Part shown: piece after piece, positions 40,245 to 48,157 of the stretch
Layout: every line of letters begins with the position of its first letter
How positions within the stretch are numbered: position 1 is the stretch's first letter
DNA from: Winogradskya consettensis
GTDB lineage: Bacteria; Actinomycetota; Actinomycetes; Mycobacteriales; Micromonosporaceae
Assembly: GCF_018332715.1 (NCBI RefSeq)
Contig: NZ_BOQP01000008.1
Coordinates: 620,001 to 684,000, forward strand
Direction: 5' to 3'
Length of the DNA stretch: 64,000 bases
Position numbers and translations under genes: made by a program
The notes under the pieces: generated by a model
Databases searched by the model: none
What the model was told of the DNA's origin: nothing
Seen by the model: the letters and a program-made list of their open reading frames with translations, nothing else

Positions 40245-41531
40245 ATGACCACACTGAACCCCGCGACAGCGGTCCGAACCGTCCCCACGGACACCCCCGC
40301 CCCCAAGCCGGACGCGCCGGCCCGGCTGATCGCCGCGATGGCGCTCGCCCAGCTGGGCACGTATGTCGCGGTGCTCACCCCGGTTGTCGTGACGCTGTCC
40401 ATCCGCGTCGCCGAGATCGCCCCGGACAACCGCAACTCGGCGCTGAGCTCGGTGCTGTCGGTCGGCGCGCTGCTCGCCCTGATCGGCAACCCGTTCTTCG
40501 GCGCGATGTCCGACCGCACGACGTCGAAGTTCGGCAAGCGCCGCCCGTGGCTGATCGGCGGCATCCTGCTCGGCGCGATCGGACTGCTGATCGTCGCGAC
40601 CGGCAGCAGCGTGCTGGTGCTGACCGCGGGCTGGGCGCTCGCGCAGCTCGGCATCAACGCCACACTCGCCACCGTCACCGCCCTGCTGCCCGATCAGATC
40701 CCCGCGCATCAGCGGGGCCGGGTCGGCGGCATCCTCGGCCTGATGACCTCGATCGCCATCCTGATCGGCACGGGGCTCGCGTCGCTGCTGTCCGGCAACA
40801 CGTTCCTGATGTTCATGGTCCCGGCGGTGATCGGGGTGCTGTCGGTCGGCACGCTCGTGGTCATCCTCAAGGACAAGCCCGCCGTGAAGGGCACGTTCGG
40901 CAGGTACACGTTCCACGAGTTCCTGCGGACGTTCTACATCAGCCCGCGCCGGCACCCCGACTTCGCGTGGAACGTCCTCAGCCGCTTCCTGGTCTGGATG
41001 GGCATCGCGTCGCTCACGTCGTACCAGGCGTACCTGCTGATCGACCGGTTCGGCTACACGACGGACAACGTCGCCGACGCCATCCTGGTCGCCACCGTGC
41101 TCACCACCGCCGGCATGCTGATCGGCTCGACCTTCGGCGGCTGGCTCTCCGACCGCACCGGGCGCCGCCGTCCCTTCGTGTTCGCCGCCGGCGCCGTGAT
41201 CGTCGTCGCGCTGCTGATCATCGGATTCAGCCACAGCTACGGCGTGTTCCTCTTCGCGGCTGCGGTGTTCGGTCTCGGTGAGGGCCTCTACCTCGCCGTC
41301 GACCTGGCGCTGGCCACCGACGTGCTGCCCAACCCCGACGACGCGGCCAAGGACATGGGCGTCATGAACATCGCCAACGCCCTGCCGCAGTCACTCGTCC
41401 CCATCATCGCCGCCCCGATCCTCGCGATCGGCGCCGGCTCCGGCAGCAACTACGCCGCGCTGTTCCTGTTCGGCGCGATCGTGGCGGCCGTCGGCTCCAC
41501 CCTGGTCCACTTCATCCGCGGCGTTCGCTGA
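40245..41531 (+). CDS. MFS transporter (sugar/glycoside-type)
   Basis: A 428-residue protein with 12 predicted membrane helices. The loop after helix 2 has GAMSDRTTSKFGKRRPWLIG and the equivalent in the second half GGWLSDRTGRRRPFVF, both the GxxxDRxGRR family signature. Hydrophilic N-terminal 25 residues precede the first helix. The position between a ROK repressor and a GH3 glycosidase suggests uptake of an oligosaccharide or glycoside. ATG 40245; the GH3 gene starts 11 bp after its stop, so the two form an operon. Confidence 0.88.
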   Translation: MTTLNPATAVRTVPTDTPAPKPDAPARLIAAMALAQLGTYVAVLTPVVVTLSIRVAEIAPDNRNSALSSVLSVGALLALIGNPFFGAMSDRTTSKFGKRRPWLIGGILLGAIGLLIVATGSSVLVLTAGWALAQLGINATLATVTALLPDQIPAHQRGRVGGILGLMTSIAILIGTGLASLLSGNTFLMFMVPAVIGVLSVGTLVVILKDKPAVKGTFGRYTFHEFLRTFYISPRRHPDFAWNVLSRFLVWMGIASLTSYQAYLLIDRFGYTTDNVADAILVATVLTTAGMLIGSTFGGWLSDRTGRRRPFVFAAGAVIVVALLIIGFSHSYGVFLFAAAVFGLGEGLYLAVDLALATDVLPNPDDAAKDMGVMNIANALPQSLVPIIAAPILAIGAGSGSNYAALFLFGAIVAAVGSTLVHFIRGVR

Positions 41532-41542
41532 AAGGCCCGGCC

Positions 41543-43303
41543 ATGTACCCGTACGAGAATCCCGAACTGACCGTCGACCAGCGCGTCGACGACCTGCTGG
41601 ACCGGCTCACCCTGGCCGAGAAGGCCGGGCTGATGTTCCACACGATGGCCGCGGTCGACCCGGACGGCACCCTGCACGAGCCGGACGGGCCCGGCGAGAT
41701 GTTCCCGTCGACGTCCTGGCTGGTCACCGAGAAGCTGATCAACCACGTCAACATCCTGACGCTGCGGCCCACGCCGCCGACGCTGATCGCCGAGTGGCAC
41801 AACCGCATCCAGGAGCTCGCCCGCGGGACCCGGCTCGGCATCCCCGTCACAGTCTCCACCGATCCGCGGCACGGCGTGCTCGACAACCCGGCGACCAGCG
41901 CGGCGGCGGGCGGCTTCTCGCTGTGGCCCGAGCCGATCGGGTTCGGCGCGATCAAGGACCCCGAGGTGATGCGGCGCTTCGCCGACGTCGCCCGGCGCGA
42001 ATACCTCGCCGTCGGCATCCGGGTCGCGCTGCACCCGATGGCCGACCTGGCCACCGAGCCGCGCTGGGCCCGCACGAGCGGCACCCTCGGCTCCGACGCC
42101 GACGTGGTGTCCTCGCTGATCAAGGCGTATGTCGAGGGTTTCCAGGGCGCTTGTCTCGGAGATGACAGCGTCGCCGCGATGGTCAAGCACTTCCCCGGTG
42201 CCGGGCCGCAGATGAACGGCGAGGACGCACACTTCCCGTACGGGCGGGAGCAGATCTATCCCGGTGGTCAGTGGGACCTGCACCTCAAGCCGTTCGAGGC
42301 GGCGTTCGCCTCGGGGGTCGCGCAGGTCATGCCCTACTACGGGATGCCGGTCGGCACCGAGTACGAGGAGGTCGGCTTCGGCTTCAACCGCGAGGTCATC
42401 CAGGGCCTGCTGCGCGACCACTACGGCTTCGACGGCGTGGTCTGCACCGACTGGGGCCTGGTCACCGACGCCGACAACGTCATGGGCTCCCCGATGCCCG
42501 CCCGCGCCTGGGGCGTCGAGAGCCTCTCCCGCGTCCAGCGCGTCGAGAAGATCATCAACGCCGGTGCCGACCAACTCGGCGGCGAATACTGCCCGGAACT
42601 GATCATCGAGCTCGTCCAGGACGGCCGCATCTCCACCTCACGCATCGATCTTTCGGTACGCCGGATCCTGCGCGACAAGTTCCGACTGGGCCTGTTCGAC
42701 GACCGCCGGTTCGTCGACGCCACCGCCGTCGCGGGCAGCGTCGGCACTCCCGAGTTCCTCGACGCCGGTCTCGATGCCCAGCGCAAGTCGGTCGTCGTCC
42801 TGCAGAACGAGTCGCTGCTCCCGCTCGCCGAGGGCACCACCGTCTACCTCGACGGCGTCGACCCCGCCGTCGCCGCCCGCTACGCCAAGGTCGTCGACAC
42901 CCCGGCGGAGGCGGACGTCGCGATCGTGCGGCGCACCGCACCGTACGAGCAGCGCGGCGGCGGTTTCGAAGCGTTCTTCCACGCCGGCCGTCTCGACTGG
43001 ACCGCCGACGAGCTCGCCCCGGTGCTGTCCGTCGCGGCCGAGGTGCCCACCGTGGTCGACGTGATGCTGGACCGCCCGGCGGTGCTCACCGCGCTGCTCC
43101 CGGCGACCCGGGCGCTGACCGGTACGTTCGGCGCGAGCGACGAGGCCCTGCTGGACATCCTGTTCGGCCGCTTCCCCGCCACGGGCACGCTGCCGTTCGA
43201 GCTCCCGTCGTCGATGGCGGCCGTCGAGGCCTCCCGCGAGGACGTGCCGAACGACACCGTGGACCCGCTCTTCGCGTACGGTCACGGCCTCCCGAACCAG
43301 TAG
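41543..43303 (+). CDS. Glycoside hydrolase family 3 (beta-glucosidase-like)
   Basis: A 586-residue cytoplasmic GH3 enzyme (no signal peptide). The TIM-barrel domain has LTLAEKAGLMFH, LGIPVTVSTDPRHG, MVKHFPGAGP (KHF site) and the nucleophile Asp303 in VVCTDWGL. The alpha/beta sandwich follows, with SVVVLQNESLLPLAEG and ATGTLPFELP. The acid/base residue of the second domain cannot be assigned safely. Typical GH3 glucosidases are longer (700-850), so accessory domains are missing. With the MFS transporter it probably hydrolyses an imported glycoside. The last 22 bp overlap the convergent FAD monooxygenase gene. Confidence 0.9.
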   Translation: MYPYENPELTVDQRVDDLLDRLTLAEKAGLMFHTMAAVDPDGTLHEPDGPGEMFPSTSWLVTEKLINHVNILTLRPTPPTLIAEWHNRIQELARGTRLGIPVTVSTDPRHGVLDNPATSAAAGGFSLWPEPIGFGAIKDPEVMRRFADVARREYLAVGIRVALHPMADLATEPRWARTSGTLGSDADVVSSLIKAYVEGFQGACLGDDSVAAMVKHFPGAGPQMNGEDAHFPYGREQIYPGGQWDLHLKPFEAAFASGVAQVMPYYGMPVGTEYEEVGFGFNREVIQGLLRDHYGFDGVVCTDWGLVTDADNVMGSPMPARAWGVESLSRVQRVEKIINAGADQLGGEYCPELIIELVQDGRISTSRIDLSVRRILRDKFRLGLFDDRRFVDATAVAGSVGTPEFLDAGLDAQRKSVVVLQNESLLPLAEGTTVYLDGVDPAVAARYAKVVDTPAEADVAIVRRTAPYEQRGGGFEAFFHAGRLDWTADELAPVLSVAAEVPTVVDVMLDRPAVLTALLPATRALTGTFGASDEALLDILFGRFPATGTLPFELPSSMAAVEASREDVPNDTVDPLFAYGHGLPNQ

Positions 43304-44742
43304 CTCAACGCCTCCTGGAGCCCGTCGGTGGTGTCGCCCTGCCAGGCGACATAGCCGTCGGGCCGCACCAGCATCCCCGCCGGGGCCGCTCCCGCCCCTT
43401 CTCCCGCCCCGACCGTGTCCACCCGGCCGGCGAACGGTCCCGGCGTCAGGTTCCCGGCCGGGTCGATCAACAGGGGGCGACCCGGCCGGGTCAGCTCCCG
43501 CAACCCGGGAAAATCGGGGGCGAGCCGGCCGACCAGGGGACCTTCCGCCGGGCCCATGTCGTAGACGACATCGGTCCCGGCCATCAGGTCCGCGATGTGT
43601 TTGCGGGTCGACGGCATCGTCATCAGCTCACCGAACAACTCCCGCAGCGCGGTCACCTCGGCACCGGGTCCGATCAGGACGGACTGCGCCTGGGTGTGCA
43701 TGGTCACCCTCGCAGCGGCAGGCCGGCGCTCCGACTCGTACGTGTCGAGCAGTCCTTCCCTGGCCTTACCCAGCACCGCCGCCGCGAGTTTCCAGCCGAG
43801 ATTGACCGCGTCCTGCAGCCCCAGATTGAGCCCCGGCCCCCCGATCGCGGAATGCACGTGCGCGGCATCCCCGAGCAGCAGCACCCGCCCTTCCCGGTAC
43901 CGCTCCGCCAGCCGCGTGTTACCCCCTTCGAGCCGGCGCATCAGATGCGGCCCCGGCCCGGCCGGCGGCCCGAGCGTCACCGGCACCCCGACAACCCGGC
44001 TCGCACTGGCCGCCAGCTCCCCGAGCGACGCCTCCGGCTTGTCGGTGCGATCCCACTCCGCGGTGTTGAGCATCGGCACCTGCCCCGGCGCCCACGTGAT
44101 CACCCCATGATCGGTACGCGTGTGCTGGAACGGCGGCACCTTTCCGTACCCCTCGATGATCAGCCCGCCATCCTGCGCGACCATCCCGTCGGGAACGCTC
44201 ACATGCCCGGACAACCACACCGACGTATCGGTGGTCACCCCGGGGAACCCGATCCCCGCGAGCTTCCGCACGGCACTGCGCCCACCATCCGCCCCCACCA
44301 GGTACGCGGCCTCGATCGGCTCACGGCCCATGATGTGTACGACGACGGACTTCTCGCCCTGCTCCAGCCCCACCACCTCGTGGTCCCGCAGGATCTCGAC
44401 GCCCAGCTCAGCCGCCCGCCCGGTCAGCATCGCCTCGATCCGCCGCTGCGGCACCATCACCGTGAACACATCGTTCTTCGGTACGCCACGCAGGTCCAGC
44501 GGGAACGCCCCGAAGATGAAACCCTCCGCCGGGGTAGGCGGGCCGTCTGCCTGCACCAGGCGCTCGTAAAGACCCCGGCGATCCAGCACGCGGACCACCT
44601 GGCCGACGAGGCCGTTCGCGCGCTGCTCGGTGGTCGGGCCGGTCAGTCGTTCCAGGACCACGGGGCGGACGCCGGCCAGGGCAAGCTCGCAGGCCAGCAT
44701 CAGACCGTTCGGTCCGGCGCCGGCAATCACTACGTCAATCAT
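43282..44742 (-). CDS. FAD-dependent aromatic monooxygenase (PheA/TfdB type)
   Basis: A 486-residue flavoprotein hydroxylase. Motifs: N-terminal Rossmann MIDVVIAGAGPNGLMLACEL, the middle motif LVGADGGRSAVRKLAG, and GRVLLLGDAAHVHSAIGGPG with LNLGLQDAVNLGWKLAA. These proteins hydroxylate phenols or tailor polyketides, or inactivate antibiotics (rifampicin and tetracycline monooxygenases have the same layout). The C-terminal thioredoxin-like domain is reduced. The ATG at 44742 is preferred, preceded by AAGGGG; an upstream ATG at 44766 is also open. A TetR gene lies 500 bp upstream on the same strand and may regulate it. Confidence 0.9.
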   Translation of the reverse strand: MIDVVIAGAGPNGLMLACELALAGVRPVVLERLTGPTTEQRANGLVGQVVRVLDRRGLYERLVQADGPPTPAEGFIFGAFPLDLRGVPKNDVFTVMVPQRRIEAMLTGRAAELGVEILRDHEVVGLEQGEKSVVVHIMGREPIEAAYLVGADGGRSAVRKLAGIGFPGVTTDTSVWLSGHVSVPDGMVAQDGGLIIEGYGKVPPFQHTRTDHGVITWAPGQVPMLNTAEWDRTDKPEASLGELAASASRVVGVPVTLGPPAGPGPHLMRRLEGGNTRLAERYREGRVLLLGDAAHVHSAIGGPGLNLGLQDAVNLGWKLAAAVLGKAREGLLDTYESERRPAAARVTMHTQAQSVLIGPGAEVTALRELFGELMTMPSTRKHIADLMAGTDVVYDMGPAEGPLVGRLAPDFPGLRELTRPGRPLLIDPAGNLTPGPFAGRVDTVGAGEGAGAAPAGMLVRPDGYVAWQGDTTDGLQEALSYWFGRP

Positions 44743-45246
44743 GACAAAACCCCTTTCGGAGGGCATGGGTCATCGGCCCGGCACCAGCCGGGCGGCAGTT
44801 ACTGGTCAGATCGGTCCGGGGACAGCGCGGCGTGGCCGCTGATCGAGCCCCCGCCCGGGCTTCGCCGGTCGAGCCCGGGCCTTGGGCGGTCGGTGCGAGG
44901 AGCTGGTCGGTGCGAATGGCCTGAGTGGATGCGGGATCGGCCGGAGATTGTGTGTTTCAGGCGCGGAAATGATTGACCGCGTTTGACAGCCGAGGACTTG
45001 AGAAATTGCGGCATCCCGGGCTTGGGCGCAACATCCCACCACTGCTCGCGACCTCGGTGCCACGCTGGTCACTCTTGGTTACGCACGATTTGTTGTGCCT
45101 GCAGTCTTTCGCTCTCAGGCAGGCGGCGGCGAGCTCTGGTCAGACGGGCACGCAACGGGAGGTCAGCTGCGGCGTACTCAGTTCGGGTGGGCGGCGGAAG
45201 GTCGGCTGCGCCGTTCTCAAGGTCAGGCGAGCGGCGGCTTCGGGGG
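44743..45246. other. Gene-free interval with hairpins upstream of the FAD monooxygenase
   Basis: No convincing coding frame was found in these 504 bp. It holds a perfect 7-bp stem, GCCCGGC (44776-44782) and GCCGGGC (44787-44793), close to the monooxygenase start, and two GCCCGGGC palindromes about 20 bp apart near 44851-44880. The stretch from about 44990 to 45120 is less GC-rich than its surroundings. Promoter and operator sequences for the monooxygenase are expected here; I cannot identify them more precisely. Confidence 0.5.
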
Positions 45247-45858
45247 TCAGGTGGGTGGTGGGAGGCCGGCTGCGGCTCGGGTGAAGGCTTCGGGGAGCAG
45301 GGTGTCCATGCGGACCGGTGGGTCGGCGCGGAGGTAGAAGGCCACGGTGGCCGCGTTGATCGCTGTGACGGTGGCCGCGACGAGGTTCGGGTAGAAGTCG
45401 TGTTTGACGTCGGTGCCGGTGCGCTCGGCGATGGCGGCGGCCAGCTCGGCCTCCGCGACGGCGCCGGCGCGCAGGAGCTCGCCCTGCAGGACCGGCTCGG
45501 CCATCATCAGGCGCAGGCCGACGGTCCATTGGAGCTGGTCGGGCACGGGATGTGCGAGCACCTCGGGGCCCGGCTGGAACTGGGCCATCGCCGCCGCCGT
45601 GATCGCCGTCCAGAGTGACTCCCCCGGCGGCCGGCGCCGCAGCTCGGCGGAGACCTCCAGGAACCGGTCGAGCTGACGGGCCGCGATCGCCTCCGCCTTG
45701 CTCGAAAAATAATTGTTGAACGTACGCGGAGACACCCCCGCCGCCGCCGCGATGTCCTCCACTTTGACCTCGTCGTACCCGCGCTCCACGGTGAGCCGGA
45801 TCGCCGCCCAACTCAGCGCCGCCCGCGTCGCCACCTTCTTGGATTCCCGCAGCCCCAT
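45247..45858 (-). CDS. TetR-family transcriptional regulator
   Basis: A 203-residue regulator starting MGLRESKKVATRAALSWAAI. The helix-turn-helix region is VKVEDIAAAAGVSPRTFNNYFSSK, giving the AcrR-type pattern. The C-terminal domain is helical (LWTAITAAAMAQFQPGPEVL, ATVTAINAATVAFYL). TetR regulators of this form are often found beside FAD monooxygenases or MFS exporters and respond to their substrates. It is upstream of the monooxygenase gene on the same strand, separated by the 500-bp gap, and about 125 bp from the divergent start of the repeat protein gene. Confidence 0.88.
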   Translation of the reverse strand: MGLRESKKVATRAALSWAAIRLTVERGYDEVKVEDIAAAAGVSPRTFNNYFSSKAEAIAARQLDRFLEVSAELRRRPPGESLWTAITAAAMAQFQPGPEVLAHPVPDQLQWTVGLRLMMAEPVLQGELLRAGAVAEAELAAAIAERTGTDVKHDFYPNLVAATVTAINAATVAFYLRADPPVRMDTLLPEAFTRAAAGLPPPT

Positions 45859-45982
45859 GCCCCCACCCTACCCGAACTTGCGCGCCCCGCAAAGATGCAT
45901 GCCCCGCAATTTTCCGCCGGAACCCGACCGCTGAGCGCTCCCGCCCGTACCCGTGGTTGGCACCCGACCTGGAGGCAACACC

Positions 45983-48151
45983 ATGCCTGCACTTCCCGAG
46001 TCCGACCCGCACCCCGACTGGCCCCCGGCCGACACCCCCCGCCCGGAGGAGGAACCCACCGCCGAACTCCCCGTCATCAAGGCCCGCAAGCCCGGCTGGA
46101 ACGGCCCCACCCTGGCCCAGGCCGCCCTCTCCATGGCCTTGACCAATCACAGGTCCTCCACCCCGGATCCCCAGGAGGCAGACCCTCCCCTTGCCGACCG
46201 GACGCCGGCGCCGGAGCGCTCGGTGGACGGACACCCTGACGATCCCCGGGCCGGAAGACCCCCCGCCGCCAGGAACCCCACCACGCCGGCTGCCACACAA
46301 CCCGCAGCCACCGGGCAAGGCGGATTCGGCTCACCCGACGGGCAAGACCGGCTCGGGTCAGCCGACGGGAGAGACGGGTCTGAGGCGGTCGGCGGGTCTG
46401 AGGCGGTCGGCGGGGAAAGTGGGTCTGCAGTGGCCGGCGGAGAACCCGGAGCCGGGGCTGCCGGCGGGGAACGCGGATCCGGGTCAGCTGGGACATCACG
46501 AGAAGCCGGGTCGGCTGAGGCCACGGTCGGGGAGAGCGCTCCCCCGGCGGCCGGGACGACCGAATCGGCCGGAACGTCCGGGACAGCCTGGGCGACCGGG
46601 GCAGCTGGGGCGGCCGGGGGAATGGCTGGTCTTCCGATGGAACCACCGCCTGCCGCCGGGCCGCTGATGTCGTCGGGTGCCTGGCCGTCGTGGACCGAGG
46701 CGTCACAGACCGAGGCGTCGCGGACGGGGCAGGCGTCACGGACGGGGCAGGCGTCACGGACGGGGCAGGCGTCGCGGCTTGTCGCTGCGGCCTCCGCGTT
46801 CGGCGACGACCTTGACGCGTCATCGTCGGGTTCCTTGGGTGAGCCGGGCGCAGTCCCCTACGCGGAGACGGGCAGGCCGGACGGCGGAACGGGAACGGCT
46901 GCGTCGCCTCATGCGGGAACCGGCGCAGCGGCACGCGTCGGTGAGTCCGTGGATGTCGAGGCGGCGAGGTGGGAGGCCACGCCGGTGTTCGTCAGTGGTC
47001 GGGCGGCCGGTGACGCGAACGGCAGCCTCGACGCCGCGGACAGCGAGCTCGCGGGCCGCGACAGCACAAGGGCGATCGGTATCAACCCGCGGCCGCTGGA
47101 CGGTGCGGGGACGTTTGATCGTGAGGGTGACGGCGGGGATGGGGACGCCGGGTGGCTTCTGCCGGGGACGCCGCATGCGGATGATGGCCGGGTGGTGGAC
47201 CGGAGCGAGGAGGCTGCCGGGGACGGCGGGCCGGGGCGGCGGTGGCTGGTCGGGGCGGGTGTTGTGGCTGTTGCGCTGGTGCTGGCCGGGGTTGCGGTTG
47301 TCGTGGTGGGGCACGGCGGGGAGGGCTCCGGGGCGGACAGCAGGCAGTGGGCTCCGCCTGCTGCGGCTGGTGGGGGCAGGCAGGGTGCCGCGGGCCAGCA
47401 GAACGGCGCGGGCCAGCCGGGGGCGGGAAGCCAGAGCGGGCAGCAAGCCGGGCAGCAGAGCGACCAGCAAGCCGGACAGCAGGCAGGGCAGCAGAGCGGG
47501 CAGCAGCGGGGGGACGGTGCGGGCGGGCAGCCTGGCAACGTGGCTGGGGCGCATGTGGTGGAAGGGGTGCGCTCCGGGCGTACCGTGGCGGGATTTGATC
47601 TGGTGGATGGGGCTCGGAGTGTGACGCTTCGGACGGCTGATCTCGGGGATGGGCTCTATCGGGTCAGTACGCCTGTGGGGCAGGCGGCTGTGCCGCTCAG
47701 TGAGGAGCGGGACGGGCGGGTTCAGGTGCGGATGGCCGGGGATGCGGAGGCGGTCGACATCACGCTGAGTTCGCGGGTGCGGTGGGATCTGCGGGTCGGT
47801 GGGGGTGCTGACAGCAGCGTCATCGATCTCAGTGGAGGGCGGGTCGGCGGGGTGGATCTCAGCGGTGGGGCCACCCGGATCAGTCTGGTGCTGCCGCCGC
47901 CGGACGGGACGCTGAACGTGCGGATGTCGGGTGGGGTCAGTCTGCTGGATGTGCGGACCGCGGCGGACGTGCCGGTGCGGGTGCGGGTGGGGCGTGGGGC
48001 CGGGCAGGTGGTGCTGGACGGGTTGACGCATTCCGGGGTGGCGGCGGGTGGGACGTTCAGTTCGCCGAGCTGGGACACCGCGGCGGATCGGGTCGATCTT
48101 GACGCGGTGGCGGGGCTCGCGGCGCTGACGGTGGCGGCCGGCGGGCTCTGA
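45983..48151 (+). CDS. Single-pass membrane protein with long low-complexity region and C-terminal beta-solenoid-like domain
   Basis: A 722-residue protein. The ATG at 45983 has GGAGG seven bases upstream. Residues 1-55 are Pro/Glu-rich with a conserved-looking patch KARKPGWNGPTLAQAALSMA; residues 60-415 are disordered Gly/Ala/Ser/Thr sequence including three RTGQAS units. A membrane helix at about 421-445 (WLVGAGVVAVALVLAGVAVV) is followed by a Gln/Gly-rich linker (QQAGQQSDQQAGQQAGQQSG) and a C-terminal domain of about 190 residues with regular strands (SSVIDLSGGRVGGVDLSGG, ISLVLPPPDGTLNVRMSGG), similar to DUF4097-type beta domains. The orientation probably puts the beta domain outside. It sits 6 bp before a GGDEF-EAL gene and may signal to it. 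Function unknown. Confidence 0.75.
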   Translation: MPALPESDPHPDWPPADTPRPEEEPTAELPVIKARKPGWNGPTLAQAALSMALTNHRSSTPDPQEADPPLADRTPAPERSVDGHPDDPRAGRPPAARNPTTPAATQPAATGQGGFGSPDGQDRLGSADGRDGSEAVGGSEAVGGESGSAVAGGEPGAGAAGGERGSGSAGTSREAGSAEATVGESAPPAAGTTESAGTSGTAWATGAAGAAGGMAGLPMEPPPAAGPLMSSGAWPSWTEASQTEASRTGQASRTGQASRTGQASRLVAAASAFGDDLDASSSGSLGEPGAVPYAETGRPDGGTGTAASPHAGTGAAARVGESVDVEAARWEATPVFVSGRAAGDANGSLDAADSELAGRDSTRAIGINPRPLDGAGTFDREGDGGDGDAGWLLPGTPHADDGRVVDRSEEAAGDGGPGRRWLVGAGVVAVALVLAGVAVVVVGHGGEGSGADSRQWAPPAAAGGGRQGAAGQQNGAGQPGAGSQSGQQAGQQSDQQAGQQAGQQSGQQRGDGAGGQPGNVAGAHVVEGVRSGRTVAGFDLVDGARSVTLRTADLGDGLYRVSTPVGQAAVPLSEERDGRVQVRMAGDAEAVDITLSSRVRWDLRVGGGADSSVIDLSGGRVGGVDLSGGATRISLVLPPPDGTLNVRMSGGVSLLDVRTAADVPVRVRVGRGAGQVVLDGLTHSGVAAGGTFSSPSWDTAADRVDLDAVAGLAALTVAAGGL
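46693..46776 (+). repeat. Tandem repeats within the 722-residue protein gene
   Basis: Two 15-bp units (46693-46707, 46708-46722, GACCGAGGCGTCACA type) are followed by three 18-bp units GACGGGGCAGGCGTCACG (46723-46740, 46741-46758, 46759-46776). Both lengths keep the reading frame, so copy number can change without frameshift. A further Gln-rich repeat lies at about 47395-47510. Confidence 0.85.
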
Positions 48152-48157
48152 GGGGGG

